From NCBI GenBank assembly GCA_001940925.1, contig MSGZ01000041.1, positions 1 to 64,000 on the forward strand: DNA of 64,000 nt. The letters run 5' to 3'. The translations under genes were made by a program, and so were the position numbers. The notes beneath the pieces were generated by a model, which was given only the letters and a program-made list of their open reading frames with translations, was not told the DNA's origin and did no database searches. Positions 45,984-54,072 of the stretch are shown here, one piece after another (position 1 is the first letter of the stretch; the number at the start of each line of letters is the position of its first letter). This stretch comes from Ruminococcus sp. Phil11 (GTDB taxonomy: Bacteria; Bacillota; Clostridia; Oscillospirales; Ruminococcaceae).

Positions 45984-47201
45984 CTATCCGGACGGCGCAT
46001 CCGCAAAGGCCGCGGTCTGCACATACATGTGCTCCGCAAGGATGCCGTAGCCTCTGGTCGGGTCGCGCACGAACACATGCGTCACTGCACCGACCAGCCG
46101 TCCGTGCTGCACGATCGGGCTGCCGCTCATGCCCTGCACGATGCCGCCGGTCAGCTCCAGCAGCGCGGGGTCGGTCACATGGATCACGAGATCGCGCTGG
46201 GCATTGTCGTCGCTGCGGATCTCCTCAATCTCCACGGCAAAGGGACGCGGCGCATCGCCGTCAACCGTCGTGTAGATCTCGGCTTCCCCGCGGGTGATAT
46301 CCTGCCGGAAGCCGATCGGCAGGCGCGCTTTCTGCTTCGGGAGCTTCTTCATCAGACCGAATACGCCGCTCGGCGTATTGGCCAGCAGCGTGCCGATGCT
46401 CCCGCCCGTCTCGAATCTGCCGCGCAGCTCGCCGGGCTTGCCCGCACTGCCGGAGACAACGTCGTTCACGGTGACGGAGATCACATCGCCGGAGGCCAGC
46501 GGGATCTGCTCGCCTGTATCCGGGTCGCAGACGGCATGACCGAGCCCCGCAAAGCGGATCTGCCCCGACGGCGCACGCATGTAGTACGTCACCGTACCGA
46601 TGCCCGCCGTGCTGTCCCGCACCCATGCGCCGGTCTGCCAGCGTTTCGTCATCTCCGAGAAAACCGGCGTGACGGGAACCGTATGCAGCTCGTCGCCGCG
46701 GATCAGCGTCACCTCGACCGCCGCGCCGTCCGAGCCGGAGACTGCCGCCTGCAGGTCCGCATTGCTGCCTATTTTTTCCCCGTTGACCGCCTGTATCACA
46801 TCCCCGACGCGGATGCCTGCCTCGGCAGCGGGACAGGGCTCGCCCTCGACGCCGGGTACACCGGTCAGAGAAACGACCATAACGCCCGCCATCAGCATTT
46901 TGATGCCGAACGGCTCCCCGCCGACATAAACATCCGCAGGGCTGACGGTCGTCAGGGAAACGGTCTTGACCGGGATCATCCCGAACAGCCGGAGCTCCGC
47001 CTCCTGCACCTGCGGCACCGAGGGCGATGTGCTCCGCAGCGTGACCGGCAGCAGCGTCTGAATGCTCAGCGGCCGGTCGGTCTCCGTATAATAGTGATCG
47101 GGCAGGCCGAGCGCATAATGCTGCACGGCACCGCCCAGCCCGATGCCCAGCGCAGCCGCCGCGGTACAAAGCCGCATGATCCATTTCTGTGTAATTTTCA
47201 T
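45984..47201 (-). CDS. spoIVB: SpoIVB peptidase
   Basis: 405 residues from the ATG at 47201 (AAAGGTG upstream); the longer frame has no site. An N-terminal membrane anchor (about 8-28) is followed by a PDZ domain ('AGIRVGDVIQAVNGEKI') and the S55 peptidase domain with 'GMSGSPIVQ' around the catalytic Ser and 'GAVTHVFVRDPTRGYGI'. In sporulation it signals across the forespore membranes to activate pro-sigmaK processing. Its place next to spo0A is the ancient conserved arrangement of spore-formers. Confidence 0.95.
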   Translation of the reverse strand: MKITQKWIMRLCTAAAALGIGLGGAVQHYALGLPDHYYTETDRPLSIQTLLPVTLRSTSPSVPQVQEAELRLFGMIPVKTVSLTTVSPADVYVGGEPFGIKMLMAGVMVVSLTGVPGVEGEPCPAAEAGIRVGDVIQAVNGEKIGSNADLQAAVSGSDGAAVEVTLIRGDELHTVPVTPVFSEMTKRWQTGAWVRDSTAGIGTVTYYMRAPSGQIRFAGLGHAVCDPDTGEQIPLASGDVISVTVNDVVSGSAGKPGELRGRFETGGSIGTLLANTPSGVFGLMKKLPKQKARLPIGFRQDITRGEAEIYTTVDGDAPRPFAVEIEEIRSDDNAQRDLVIHVTDPALLELTGGIVQGMSGSPIVQHGRLVGAVTHVFVRDPTRGYGILAEHMYVQTAAFADAPSG

Positions 47202-47412
47202 CTGTACGTCACCTTTCTGTGCGGGCAGTACCCGCTTCCGAACTTTTTGCTCCCGCACAGTGCTAGTATGGACAGAAACGGCGCGTACCAATCAGCAAAT
47301 TTGCTGACAGATTCTCCGGCATATTCTGACATATTTTTGTTTCTGTATATCTTTATTATCTGCGCATTCGTATAAAAAATGCGTCTGCCAAAACACGACA
47401 GCACATCTGCTT

Positions 47413-47523
47413 TCTCGACAAAAGCCCGCCGATTCCGGCACGGCAGCAATTTCAGATATAGTAATAATAACGTATACACGTATTTTTCATCATGTTTCGC
47501 AGATTATTCCCTCTCTCGACAGA
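47413..47523 (-). promoter_or_regulatory. Candidate Spo0A-binding boxes
   Basis: On the minus strand TTTGTCGAGA (47413-47422) differs from the 0A-box consensus TTTGTCRAAA at one position, and TCTGTCGAGA (47514-47523) at two. Both lie in the divergent spoIVB-spo0A interval, upstream of the spo0A promoter. They fit autoregulation by Spo0A. Confidence 0.45.
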
Positions 47524-47551
47524 ATCAGGCTTTCTTCGTGATTCTTCGCTC

Positions 47552-47580
47552 TTGCATTTTGTTCCCCGGTGTGCTAAAAT
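47552..47580 (+). promoter_or_regulatory. SigmaA-type promoter of spo0A
   Basis: TTGCAT (47552-47557), 17-nt spacer, TAAAAT (47575-47580), 29 nt before the spo0A ATG. Confidence 0.65.
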
Positions 47581-47609
47581 GGAAACATAACGCAAAAGGA
47601 GGTAGAACC

Positions 47610-48365
47610 ATGCAAAAGCAAGTCAAGGTTCTCATCGGTGACGACACGGCGGAGTACGGTGTATCCTGCGCCAGTGTCCTGCGCGCACAGGGAATGTACG
47701 CATATACAAGACCGAAAAACGGAAATACCGTTCTGGAGTCGATCCGCAATGATACGCCGGATGTGGTCGTGGTAGACGCCGTTCTGCCGCATATGGATGC
47801 CATTGAGCTGATGAAAAAAACGAATGCCGCAGGCGGAAAGCGTCCGGCATTCATCGTCACATCGTCGTATGACAACAGCTTTGTCGAGCAGCAGGTCATG
47901 CAGAACGGCGCGGCCTACTTCATGCTGAAGCCGTTTGACCTGAACGTCCTCGGCGAGCGCATCTCCCTGCTGACGAACAAGCAGCCGCTCGGCGCATTCA
48001 CAAACCGCGCCGGACAGGATCTGGCAATCACGATCACGGATATCATCCACCAGCTCGGCGTTCCGGCGCATATCAAGGGCTATCATTATCTGCGCTGTGC
48101 GATCGTCAGCGCGTATCACGAGCCGGAGCTGCTCGACAGCGTCACCCGGCAGCTGTATCCGCGGGTCGCGGAGCAGTTCTCGACAACGCCGTCCCGCGTG
48201 GAGCGCGCGATCCGCCACGCGATCGAGATCGCATGGGACAGAGGCAATCTCGATACGCTCAATTCCTTTTTCGGCTATACGGTGAACACCTGCAAGGGCA
48301 AGCCGACCAACTCGGAGTTTATCGCGCTCATCACGGACAAGCTCCGCCTGCAGCACCAGCAATAA
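47610..48365 (+). CDS. spo0A: Sporulation master regulator Spo0A
   Basis: 251 residues from the ATG at 47610 (AAAGGAGG upstream). The receiver domain has Asp11/Asp12, phospho-acceptor Asp56 in '[12 protein letters not shown]', Thr/Ser at 84-86 and Lys107 in 'FMLKPFD'. The C-terminal Spo0A effector domain includes '[21 protein letters not shown]', '[24 protein letters not shown]' (given in part) and '[13 protein letters not shown]'. It controls entry into sporulation. No kinase or phosphorelay gene is adjacent. Confidence 0.96.
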   Translation: MQKQVKVLIGDDTAEYGVSCASVLRAQGMYAYTRPKNGNTVLESIRNDTPDVVVVDAVLPHMDAIELMKKTNAAGGKRPAFIVTSSYDNSFVEQQVMQNGAAYFMLKPFDLNVLGERISLLTNKQPLGAFTNRAGQDLAITITDIIHQLGVPAHIKGYHYLRCAIVSAYHEPELLDSVTRQLYPRVAEQFSTTPSRVERAIRHAIEIAWDRGNLDTLNSFFGYTVNTCKGKPTNSEFIALITDKLRLQHQQ

Positions 48366-48406
48366 TGTTATCAACCGCAAATGTGCGGAAAACGGAGGTA
48401 AAAATT

Positions 48407-48913
48407 ATGGCACTGAAACAAATCAATCCGGAACAGCTCGGCTTCAACCCGTTTGAAGCGATCGGCAAACAGTGGTTCCTGCTGACCGCCGGCAACCGGC
48501 TGACCGGCTGGAACACGATGACCTGCTCGTGGGGCGCGGCGGGCGTCCTGTGGAACAAGCCGTCCGTCACCTGCTACGTGCGCCGTTCCCGGTATACGCT
48601 GGGATTCATGGAGCAGCAGGACATGTTCACGCTGTCGTTCCTCGGGGACGAGCACCGCAAGGCACTGGCGTTCTGCGGCTCGCACTCCGGCAGGGACTGC
48701 GACAAGGCAGCGGAGAGCGGCCTGCATCCGGTGGAGCTGGACGGTGCCGTCACCTTTGAGGAGGCAAAGCTTGTGCTGGTCTGCAAAAAGCGTTATGCCG
48801 CAGACATGGACATCGCGGATATCCCGGAGGACGCAAAAGCCAGCTTCTACGGCGATAACGATGCGCACCGCCTGTACATCGGCGAGATCGTCGCCTGCTA
48901 TCAGCAGGACTGA
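48407..48913 (+). CDS. Flavin reductase-like FMN-binding protein
   Basis: 168 residues from the ATG at 48407 (GGAGG upstream). It belongs to the flavin-reductase/DIM6 split-barrel family: 'WNTMTCSWGAAGVLWNKPSV', 'VRRSRYTLGFM' and 'FTLSFLG' line the FMN site. The exact electron acceptor is unknown. It lies 41 nt after spo0A and ends at a strong terminator. Confidence 0.85.
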   Translation: MALKQINPEQLGFNPFEAIGKQWFLLTAGNRLTGWNTMTCSWGAAGVLWNKPSVTCYVRRSRYTLGFMEQQDMFTLSFLGDEHRKALAFCGSHSGRDCDKAAESGLHPVELDGAVTFEEAKLVLVCKKRYAADMDIADIPEDAKASFYGDNDAHRLYIGEIVACYQQD

Positions 48914-48922
48914 AACAGACAA

Positions 48923-48965
48923 TCCCCGGAGCTTGCCGGAAGGCAGGCTTCGGGGATTTTTTCTT
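48923..48965 (+). terminator. Terminator after the flavin reductase-like gene
   Basis: AATCCCCG (48923-48930) pairs with CGGGGATT (48953-48960), with further pairing of GAGC/GCTT-type inner bases, followed by T-rich sequence. Confidence 0.85.
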
Positions 48966-49189
48966 GTATACAATCGCCGGGCGCAGGGCGCAATATCGTC
49001 TGTATGCCGTTTCAAGTTGTGGATATTTGAGCTTCCCGGCGCGATGATGAGGTCATCTTCCGGGCGGCATCACTGTTCACTTTTCATTATTCGTCATTCA
49101 CGCTTCACTGAATCATACAAAAAGGACGCCGACTGTTACGCCAGCGTCCTTTTGTTTCAATTTCAGTGATTCCTTCGGCGTGCTTCAGC

Positions 49190-49345
49190 ACTGGGAGCAG
49201 TGACCTAACAGAAGCCGCGTCTAGCGGCGTGTACCGCGAAAAATGGGAGCGGTTCGCTATCCGCCCCCGGAGGGAAATGCCAGCGCGGGCTCCGCGCCCC
49301 CGGAGGGAATCGCCAGCGGGTGCTGCACGCCCGCTGGCACGTTTC
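49190..49345 (+). repeat. GC-rich dispersed repeat (third family), copy 1
   Basis: GGGAGCAGTGACC, AGAAGCCGCG-tcta-GCGGCGTGTA, GGGAGCGGTTCGCT, then two tandem units beginning CCCCCGGAGGGAA and ending in a GC-rich palindrome (CGCGGGCTCCGCG; then CGGGTGCTGCACGCCCG). It shares blocks with 54560-54710 and, inverted, 56975-57110. The remaining 48966-49189 stretch shows no clear feature besides a hairpin-like GGACGC/GCGTCC pair (49117-49148). Confidence 0.7.
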
Positions 49346-49399
49346 GGCAAGATTCGCATAAGATAAAGCGATCCGGGAACGGAAATCCACGAACAGGAA

Positions 49400-49980
49400 G
49401 TGATCTCCCTGAAACAGATTACATTGCTCACCGCGGGCGGCGACCTGCGGCAGATCACGGCAGCCAAGCGGCTCGCGGCGCACCACAGCGTCAGCATGAC
49501 CGGCTTTGACCGCTTCGGTGCGCTGCCCGCGGACATCACCGCCGCAGACCTCTCTGCCATGCCGCCGCAGTCCCTTGACGCGCTGCTCCTGCCGATGCCG
49601 GTCACGCAGGACGGCCTGTTTCTTTTTACGCCGTTTTCCGGCAGCGCGATCCGTCTGGCGTCGCTGCTGCCGCTGGTCAGAGCGGGCGGCACCGTGTTCG
49701 GCGGCCGATTCCGCGAGAGCGAACGCCGCATGATCGAGTCCGCGGGGCTCCGCGCCGCCGATTACGCAGAGCAGGAGACCTTTGCGCTCCGCAACGCCGT
49801 CCCGACCGCAGAGGGCGCGATCCAGATCATCATGCAGGAGCTGCCGGTCGTACTGCAGGGGCTCCCCTGCCTTATTCTCGGTGCGGGACGGGTCAGCCGT
49901 GCTTTGCAGCAGCGGCTCCGTGCGCTCGGCGCAGAGGTGACCGTCGCAGCCCGGCGGTGTGCTGACCTTGCGCGGAGGGA
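49400..49980 (+). pseudogene. dpaA: Truncated dipicolinate synthase subunit A
   Basis: From the GTG at 49400 the frame matches DpaA/SpoVFA: N-terminal 'LLTAGGDLRQITAAKRLA', and a Rossmann motif 'CLILGAGRVSRALQQRLRAL' near residue 155-175. Homology stops at about residue 193. The frame then continues as nonsense, antisense through the next gene's terminator and 3' end to 50332. A complete DpaA has about 100 more residues with the rest of the nucleotide-binding domain, and dpaB, normally next, is missing. The GTG has only a weak ribosome site. DpaA would make the spore-core compound dipicolinic acid; this copy should be inactive. Confidence 0.75.
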
Positions 49981-50012
49981 AGGCGGGGAAGGGAAACCGG
50001 TCTTATATAAAG

Positions 50013-50040
50013 AAAAACCCCCGCATATGAATGCGAGGGC
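50013..50040 (-). terminator. Terminator of the zinc-ribbon/L7-L12-like gene
   Basis: On the minus strand CCCTCGCAT-tcat-ATGCGGGGG (one G-U pair) followed by TTTTTC. It lies at the break point of the dpaA remnant. Confidence 0.85.
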
Positions 50041-50049
50041 GATCATCTT

Positions 50050-51210
50050 TTATTCGGTATGCGGCATGATTTCCACTTCTGCGCCGGCCTTTATCAACTG
50101 TTCAGATATGCCGGAAGCATCTTCTTTCGGGACACCTTGCCTGATAATGGACGGCGTTTGCTTTGCCATTTCCATTGCGGCGGGCAGTCCGATATTCAGC
50201 AGAGCCATCAGCACTTTTACGATGCTCATGATATCATTGCCGGATGATGTGAGTACAAGATCATACAGTTCTTTTACTGCGGCAGCCTGTCTTTCTTCAG
50301 TGCTTTGTATCCGTTCATGTGTTCCTTTATAAACATCATCTTTGAAGCAAAACTGTTCCGGATTCTTCCGATAGATACAATAGGCATCAATGATTCCCCT
50401 TCTTCTGACATAAGAATTGAATGTCCTCTCTGAATAGGCACCTTTGCCCCTGTAACTGATCAGCAGATTAGAAGAGACTGCCATATCTACAAACATCTTT
50501 TGCGAAATATGAATGGTGTCTGTCTCAATATATTTTCTTTCAACTTTTACATCTCTGACTCTTTGATCACTGTCTGATTCGACTGTTACTTTTTCATCCG
50601 CATTTCTTTTGGGATCAACAGCAATATGATATATATTCTGATCTGTTTTGATAATCAATTCATGGATATACAGCCAGCCGATGCTCTGTGCTGATCCGGT
50701 TCCTCCGTATTGATGTGCAAACATCAGGGAGATTACGTACCGCTCCGGCTGTTCACCGGTACTTGTAAACCGGATAAACAGCCCGTCATAATTCTGGCTG
50801 CTTACCGGCAGTGCAGGTTCATAAGGGTGAATATATCGGACGGTATCGGCAGCCCGGTCAACGATCTTTCGGTAGCCGTTGATTGGCTCCCCGTTATCTT
50901 TCAGAGCAGCAGTGCGTTTGACTGCTCCAATTAGATAAGCCAAAATATAAATTGCGATTATGCTCCCTATAATTCCGGCACCGATAAGCTCATCTCCGTT
51001 CATAAAACAAACAAGGCTGGCTATAATGATCGCTGCCGGAAGAACATACCATGCAGGACTTGTTTTCGGCGCATTTTCAATGCTGTAATAAGGCGGCGGA
51101 TAGCCTGACAGATCCACATTTTCACGGGAACCCATACACGCACTGCAGCAATCGCCTTTCCCGACAAAATACGTTCCGCATTTCGCGCATCTCTTTTCAG
51201 GTTCATTCAC
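50050..51210 (-). CDS. Zinc-ribbon membrane protein with C-terminal L7/L12-like domain
   Basis: 386 residues. The N-terminal zinc ribbon has Cys8, Cys11 and Cys21/22, Cys25 ('CAKC', 'CCSAC'). Two membrane helices (about 53-70 and 74-96) follow, then a mixed soluble domain of about 220 residues that I do not recognise ('FIRFTSTGEQPERYVISLMF', 'SNLLISYRGKGAYSERTF'). The last 65 residues (322-386) match the ribosomal protein L7/L12 C-terminal domain pattern: 'IVKVLMALLNIGLPAAMEMA', 'GVPKEDASGISEQLIKAGAE'. In ribosomes that domain recruits translational GTPases; its role here is unknown. The gene is AT-richer than its neighbours, has its own promoter with an operator-like inverted repeat, and faces an Xre regulator. 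It looks acquired. Confidence 0.75.
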   Translation of the reverse strand: MNEPEKRCAKCGTYFVGKGDCCSACMGSRENVDLSGYPPPYYSIENAPKTSPAWYVLPAAIIIASLVCFMNGDELIGAGIIGSIIAIYILAYLIGAVKRTAALKDNGEPINGYRKIVDRAADTVRYIHPYEPALPVSSQNYDGLFIRFTSTGEQPERYVISLMFAHQYGGTGSAQSIGWLYIHELIIKTDQNIYHIAVDPKRNADEKVTVESDSDQRVRDVKVERKYIETDTIHISQKMFVDMAVSSNLLISYRGKGAYSERTFNSYVRRRGIIDAYCIYRKNPEQFCFKDDVYKGTHERIQSTEERQAAAVKELYDLVLTSSGNDIMSIVKVLMALLNIGLPAAMEMAKQTPSIIRQGVPKEDASGISEQLIKAGAEVEIMPHTE

Positions 51211-51252
51211 GCATTCTTCATCCTTTCCGCGCTCTGCGCATAGATTGATATA

Positions 51253-51281
51253 ATTATATCATAATATGAACTGCAAGTCAA
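51253..51281 (-). promoter_or_regulatory. Promoter of the zinc-ribbon/L7-L12-like gene
   Basis: TTGACT (51276-51281), 17-nt spacer, TATAAT (51253-51258) on the minus strand. The -35 overlaps the left arm of the inverted repeat at 51271-51296. Confidence 0.85.
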
Positions 51282-51317
51282 TATTGCGACTTGCAGAATA
51301 TTCACAAATTCTTTGTG
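51271..51317. promoter_or_regulatory. Operator-like inverted repeats in a divergent promoter region
   Basis: CTGCAAGTC (51271-51279) and GACTTGCAG (51288-51296) form a perfect 9-bp inverted repeat with an 8-bp centre. A second palindrome CACAAA-ttc-TTTGTG is at 51303-51317. They lie between the two divergent genes and cover the -35 of the minus-strand promoter, as expected for an Xre repressor site. Confidence 0.65.
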
Positions 51318-51360
51318 CATTATGTGTAATATAGGTGTAGAATGAACAAGAGGTGTGGCA

Positions 51361-51696
51361 ATGCAAATTGTGGACTACAAGGCAGTCTGGCAGAAGATCA
51401 AGGCAAAGCGGCAGCAGTGCGGCATGACGCAGGAGAAGCTCGCCGAACAGTGCGACATTTCAATCAGCTTCATCGCGCATATCGAGCGCGGCACAAAAAG
51501 CCTTTCGCTGGAAACTGCCGTCAGGATATCCAGTGCACTGAACGTCAGTCTGGATTACCTGCTGCTAGACGAAATCAACGACAATGCGCGCATTCTGGAT
51601 GCGTTAGGCTCCGAGCTTTCCAAATATCCGCCGGAGCAAAATGAAAAATTCATGCGGCTTGCGCGCCTGCTGGTCGCGCACATCGAAGAAATATAA
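51361..51696 (+). CDS. Xre-family transcriptional regulator
   Basis: 111 residues from the ATG at 51361 (AGAGG upstream). An HTH_3 domain (about 8-65) has 'MTQEKLAEQCDISISFIAHI' and 'RISSALNVSLDYLL'. The C-terminal 45 residues are helical, probably for dimerisation. It is divergent from the zinc-ribbon/L7-L12-like gene with an inverted repeat between them, so it probably represses that gene and itself. It ends at a terminator shared with the esterase gene. Confidence 0.92.
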   Translation: MQIVDYKAVWQKIKAKRQQCGMTQEKLAEQCDISISFIAHIERGTKSLSLETAVRISSALNVSLDYLLLDEINDNARILDALGSELSKYPPEQNEKFMRLARLLVAHIEEI

Positions 51697-51738
51697 ACCT
51701 CCCTCACGGCAATAGCCAAGAGGGAGGTTCGTTTTTTA
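51697..51738. terminator. Terminator between the Xre gene and the converging esterase gene
   Basis: 9-bp stem ACCTCCCTC/GAGGGAGGT, then TCGTTTTTT on the plus strand. Confidence 0.88.
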
Positions 51739-52422
51739 TTGTTCTGATTTTGCCGCCAGCATCCCCCGGATGCACCGCGCAGTCCGCTGATCCGCATCCT
51801 GAAAATGATTGCCCGGATTCCACGCAAACTGGACAGGCACGCCGCGCTGCCGGAGCAGCTCTGCAAATTGCTCCGTTTTCTCCGCGACTGATGCCAGCAC
51901 CGGATGCTTTGCGTTCGCCTCTTTATCGCCGAGCGAAAGGCTGACCGCATCCGGCTGCCGCGCAAATGAATGCGCCGCGGCATATTCCGCAAAGTCCGGA
52001 TACCACAGCGAGCCGGACGCCGACGCCGCCCGCCGGAACATATCTGTCCGGAACAGCGCATAAAGCGTGAACAGTCCCGCCAGCGAGTACCCCGCCAGCG
52101 CATGATACAGCGGCTCCGCGGAGAGCGCAGAAGTCACCGCAGGGATCGCGCTGCCGGTCAGCCGCGCAAGAAACGCATCCGCACCGCCGGTGAAATCGCT
52201 GTCCCGTTTATACAGCCGCGGTGCCGCCCACGGCGAGAGCATCCCGTTCCAGTCCGGCACGGCGACCGCCGCCAGCATACAGACCGGCGCATCCGGCAGC
52301 GCGTCATAAGCCGCAAAGAGCTTTTCGCCCTCATCCCCGAACACCGGCGCCCAGACGAGCGGTGCACCGGCATGTTCCTTGCCGTGCAGCGTGATCTGCA
52401 GACCGTCAGCGTTCAGCGTCAT
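51736..52422 (-). CDS. Alpha/beta-hydrolase (putative esterase, IroE/Fes-like)
   Basis: 228 residues from the ATG at 52422; a longer frame to 52485 lies inside comF. The nucleophile elbow 'GYSLAG' and the C-terminal 'NPGNHFQDADQRTA' His region mark a D-type esterase as in siderophore or carbohydrate esterases. No signal peptide, so it is cytoplasmic. It overlaps the end of comF by 17 nt, so the two are co-transcribed. The substrate is unknown. Confidence 0.8.
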   Translation of the reverse strand: MTLNADGLQITLHGKEHAGAPLVWAPVFGDEGEKLFAAYDALPDAPVCMLAAVAVPDWNGMLSPWAAPRLYKRDSDFTGGADAFLARLTGSAIPAVTSALSAEPLYHALAGYSLAGLFTLYALFRTDMFRRAASASGSLWYPDFAEYAAAHSFARQPDAVSLSLGDKEANAKHPVLASVAEKTEQFAELLRQRGVPVQFAWNPGNHFQDADQRTARCIRGMLAAKSEQ

Positions 52423-53101
52423 GATCTGCGTCCTTCTTCCCGAGCACTCTTGCACAGGCCGCCGCAATGCTGACGCTCTCCGCACCGGCCTCCAGCAGCA
52501 GATTCGTACACCGCCGCAGCGTACTGCCGGTCGTCAGAACGTCGTCCACGAGCAGAATGCGCTTGCCGTCCAGTGCGCCGCCGCTGTACCGGAACCGCTG
52601 CGCATAGACAGACCGCGCATCCGCAGGCAGATCATGCTGCCGGAGCGTACCCTGCCGCTCCGTGAGCAGATCGCGGCGCGTCGGGATGCCGAGCGTCTTG
52701 GCCAGTGCCTTGCCGAGATTCTCCGCATGTGCATAGCCCTGCGAGAGCCTGCGCCGCCGCGTGACCGGCACCCATGTCACAAAGGAGATCGCATCCGGCT
52801 CGCAGACCGTTTTTACGACCTCCGCAAGCTGTGCGCCTGCATACTGCGCAAAGCCGCGGTCGCCCTCCTTCATGGAGATGATGCCGTTGCGCGCCGTATC
52901 ACGGTAGGAGAACAGCACCGAGCCGTTTTCCCACGGCTGCACGGACTGCTCCGCAGCCCAGTCGGAATACGTGATGCGCTCCTTGTCCAGTTCCGCGATG
53001 CAGGCATCACAGAGCAGCTGATCGTGCGGGATGCGCGCATAGCAGCAGTCGCACCGGTTCGGATAGGGTATGTCGAGCAATCGTTTCAGCAGCGGATTCA
53101 T
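52406..53101 (-). CDS. comF: ComF-family phosphoribosyltransferase-like protein
   Basis: 231 residues. An N-terminal zinc finger 'CDCCYARIP...LLCDAC' is followed by a type I PRTase domain with the PRPP motif 'ILLVDDVLTTGSTL'. ComF/ComFC assists natural transformation in competent bacteria, and the family is also found widely in others. The usual partner ComFA helicase is not adjacent. Confidence 0.92.
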   Translation of the reverse strand: MNPLLKRLLDIPYPNRCDCCYARIPHDQLLCDACIAELDKERITYSDWAAEQSVQPWENGSVLFSYRDTARNGIISMKEGDRGFAQYAGAQLAEVVKTVCEPDAISFVTWVPVTRRRRLSQGYAHAENLGKALAKTLGIPTRRDLLTERQGTLRQHDLPADARSVYAQRFRYSGGALDGKRILLVDDVLTTGSTLRRCTNLLLEAGAESVSIAAACARVLGKKDADHDAER

Positions 53102-53235
53102 AAGAATGCACCTCCTGCGCGGGCAGTGCCCGTTTCTGTTTTGTGAATGTCAGATCGTTTCGTTTAACAGTTTCCCCAACATAATCTTTTCCGGAAAGGC
53201 GTTTCTTTCTGTTTTTGCAGAAGCGTTCCTTTATA

Positions 53236-53628
53236 TCAGAACAGAGCGGTCAGGCCGGTCCCGATGATCCTGTCAGAGACGGTTTCCAACCCGAGATCCG
53301 TGCCGTCGCAGTCAATGAACACATCCTTCGGGAAATCCGGCTCCTGCAGGATCTGCTTTACGGTTTCTATATTCCGGTATTTCAGCATGATCCATTTCGG
53401 ATCATCAAACGGCAGAAAGCGAAGCAGCTTTTCCAGTTCTCCGGGTTCAAATTCGCTTTGCATCGCTTCTGCATCCTCTTCCCGGAAAAAGGCAGCATAA
53501 TCGCCGTTTTCGTACTGAACAAGCAGCTGCTCCCCGCTGCGAACGATTTGTCTGCTGCCCGGGAACTGCAGCCGTTCAAAGCGGCTCAGCGTAAGGGATG
53601 CATCCCCGATCAGAAAGATCCACTGCAT
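53236..53628 (-). CDS. Hypothetical protein, possibly immunity-related
   Basis: 130 residues, acidic, no membrane segment. It begins 'MQWIFLIGDASLTLSRFERL'. I do not recognise the family. It follows the SUKH-like gene by 18 nt on the same strand, and its size and acidity fit a polymorphic-toxin immunity protein, but this is context only. Confidence 0.6.
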   Translation of the reverse strand: MQWIFLIGDASLTLSRFERLQFPGSRQIVRSGEQLLVQYENGDYAAFFREEDAEAMQSEFEPGELEKLLRFLPFDDPKWIMLKYRNIETVKQILQEPDFPKDVFIDCDGTDLGLETVSDRIIGTGLTALF

Positions 53629-53646
53629 ATTGTTTCTCCGTTTCGG

Positions 53647-54072
53647 TCAGATGCCCCGGAAATGCCCTTCCAGCATCTGCCGGAGCGTGTCAAATTCGTA
53701 TTCCTTGCCGTAGGATGCTGACCCTGCATCTCCGATCGTATATTTCCCGGTATCGGCACAGAACCGGAATACGTCCATATCAACGCAGCCGAGCCAGAGC
53801 TCATGCGCATCCTCCCACCACTCGAAAACCGCAGGGTCATCGCAGGTGAAATACTGAAAAAAGTTGTTGTTCTGCCGGTAATACGCGAGCAGCTCCTCCG
53901 CGGCGTTTTCGGGAACATGCCGCACCTGACAGCCTGTCCGGAATGCGGTCAGCTGTTCTTCCGACGCCGGGATGATCTCATAAGTCCGGCCGTCCGATTC
54001 GCAGAAGTACCTGTTTTCGGCTTCCTTTTCGCAATACTGTTCAAACAGTACTCTGACGTCAAATGCTTCCAT
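53647..54072 (-). CDS. SMI1/KNR4 (SUKH)-like immunity protein
   Basis: 141 residues from the ATG at 54072, which has GAGGA 8 nt upstream; an ATG 15 nt earlier is possible. The pattern 'IPASEEQLTAF', 'FFQYFTCDDPAVFEWWEDAH', 'ELWLGCVDMDVFRFCADTGKYTIG' resembles the SUKH fold, whose members neutralise polymorphic toxins. It overlaps the end of the Imm6-like gene, so the two are coupled. No toxin gene is nearby. Confidence 0.6.
   Translation of the reverse strand: MEAFDVRVLFEQYCEKEAENRYFCESDGRTYEIIPASEEQLTAFRTGCQVRHVPENAAEELLAYYRQNNNFFQYFTCDDPAVFEWWEDAHELWLGCVDMDVFRFCADTGKYTIGDAGSASYGKEYEFDTLRQMLEGHFRGI

Noticed and set aside
50050..50332. C-terminal 100 residues of the dpaA frame as a novel domain
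   Set aside because: They are the antisense of the L7/L12-like domain and its terminator.
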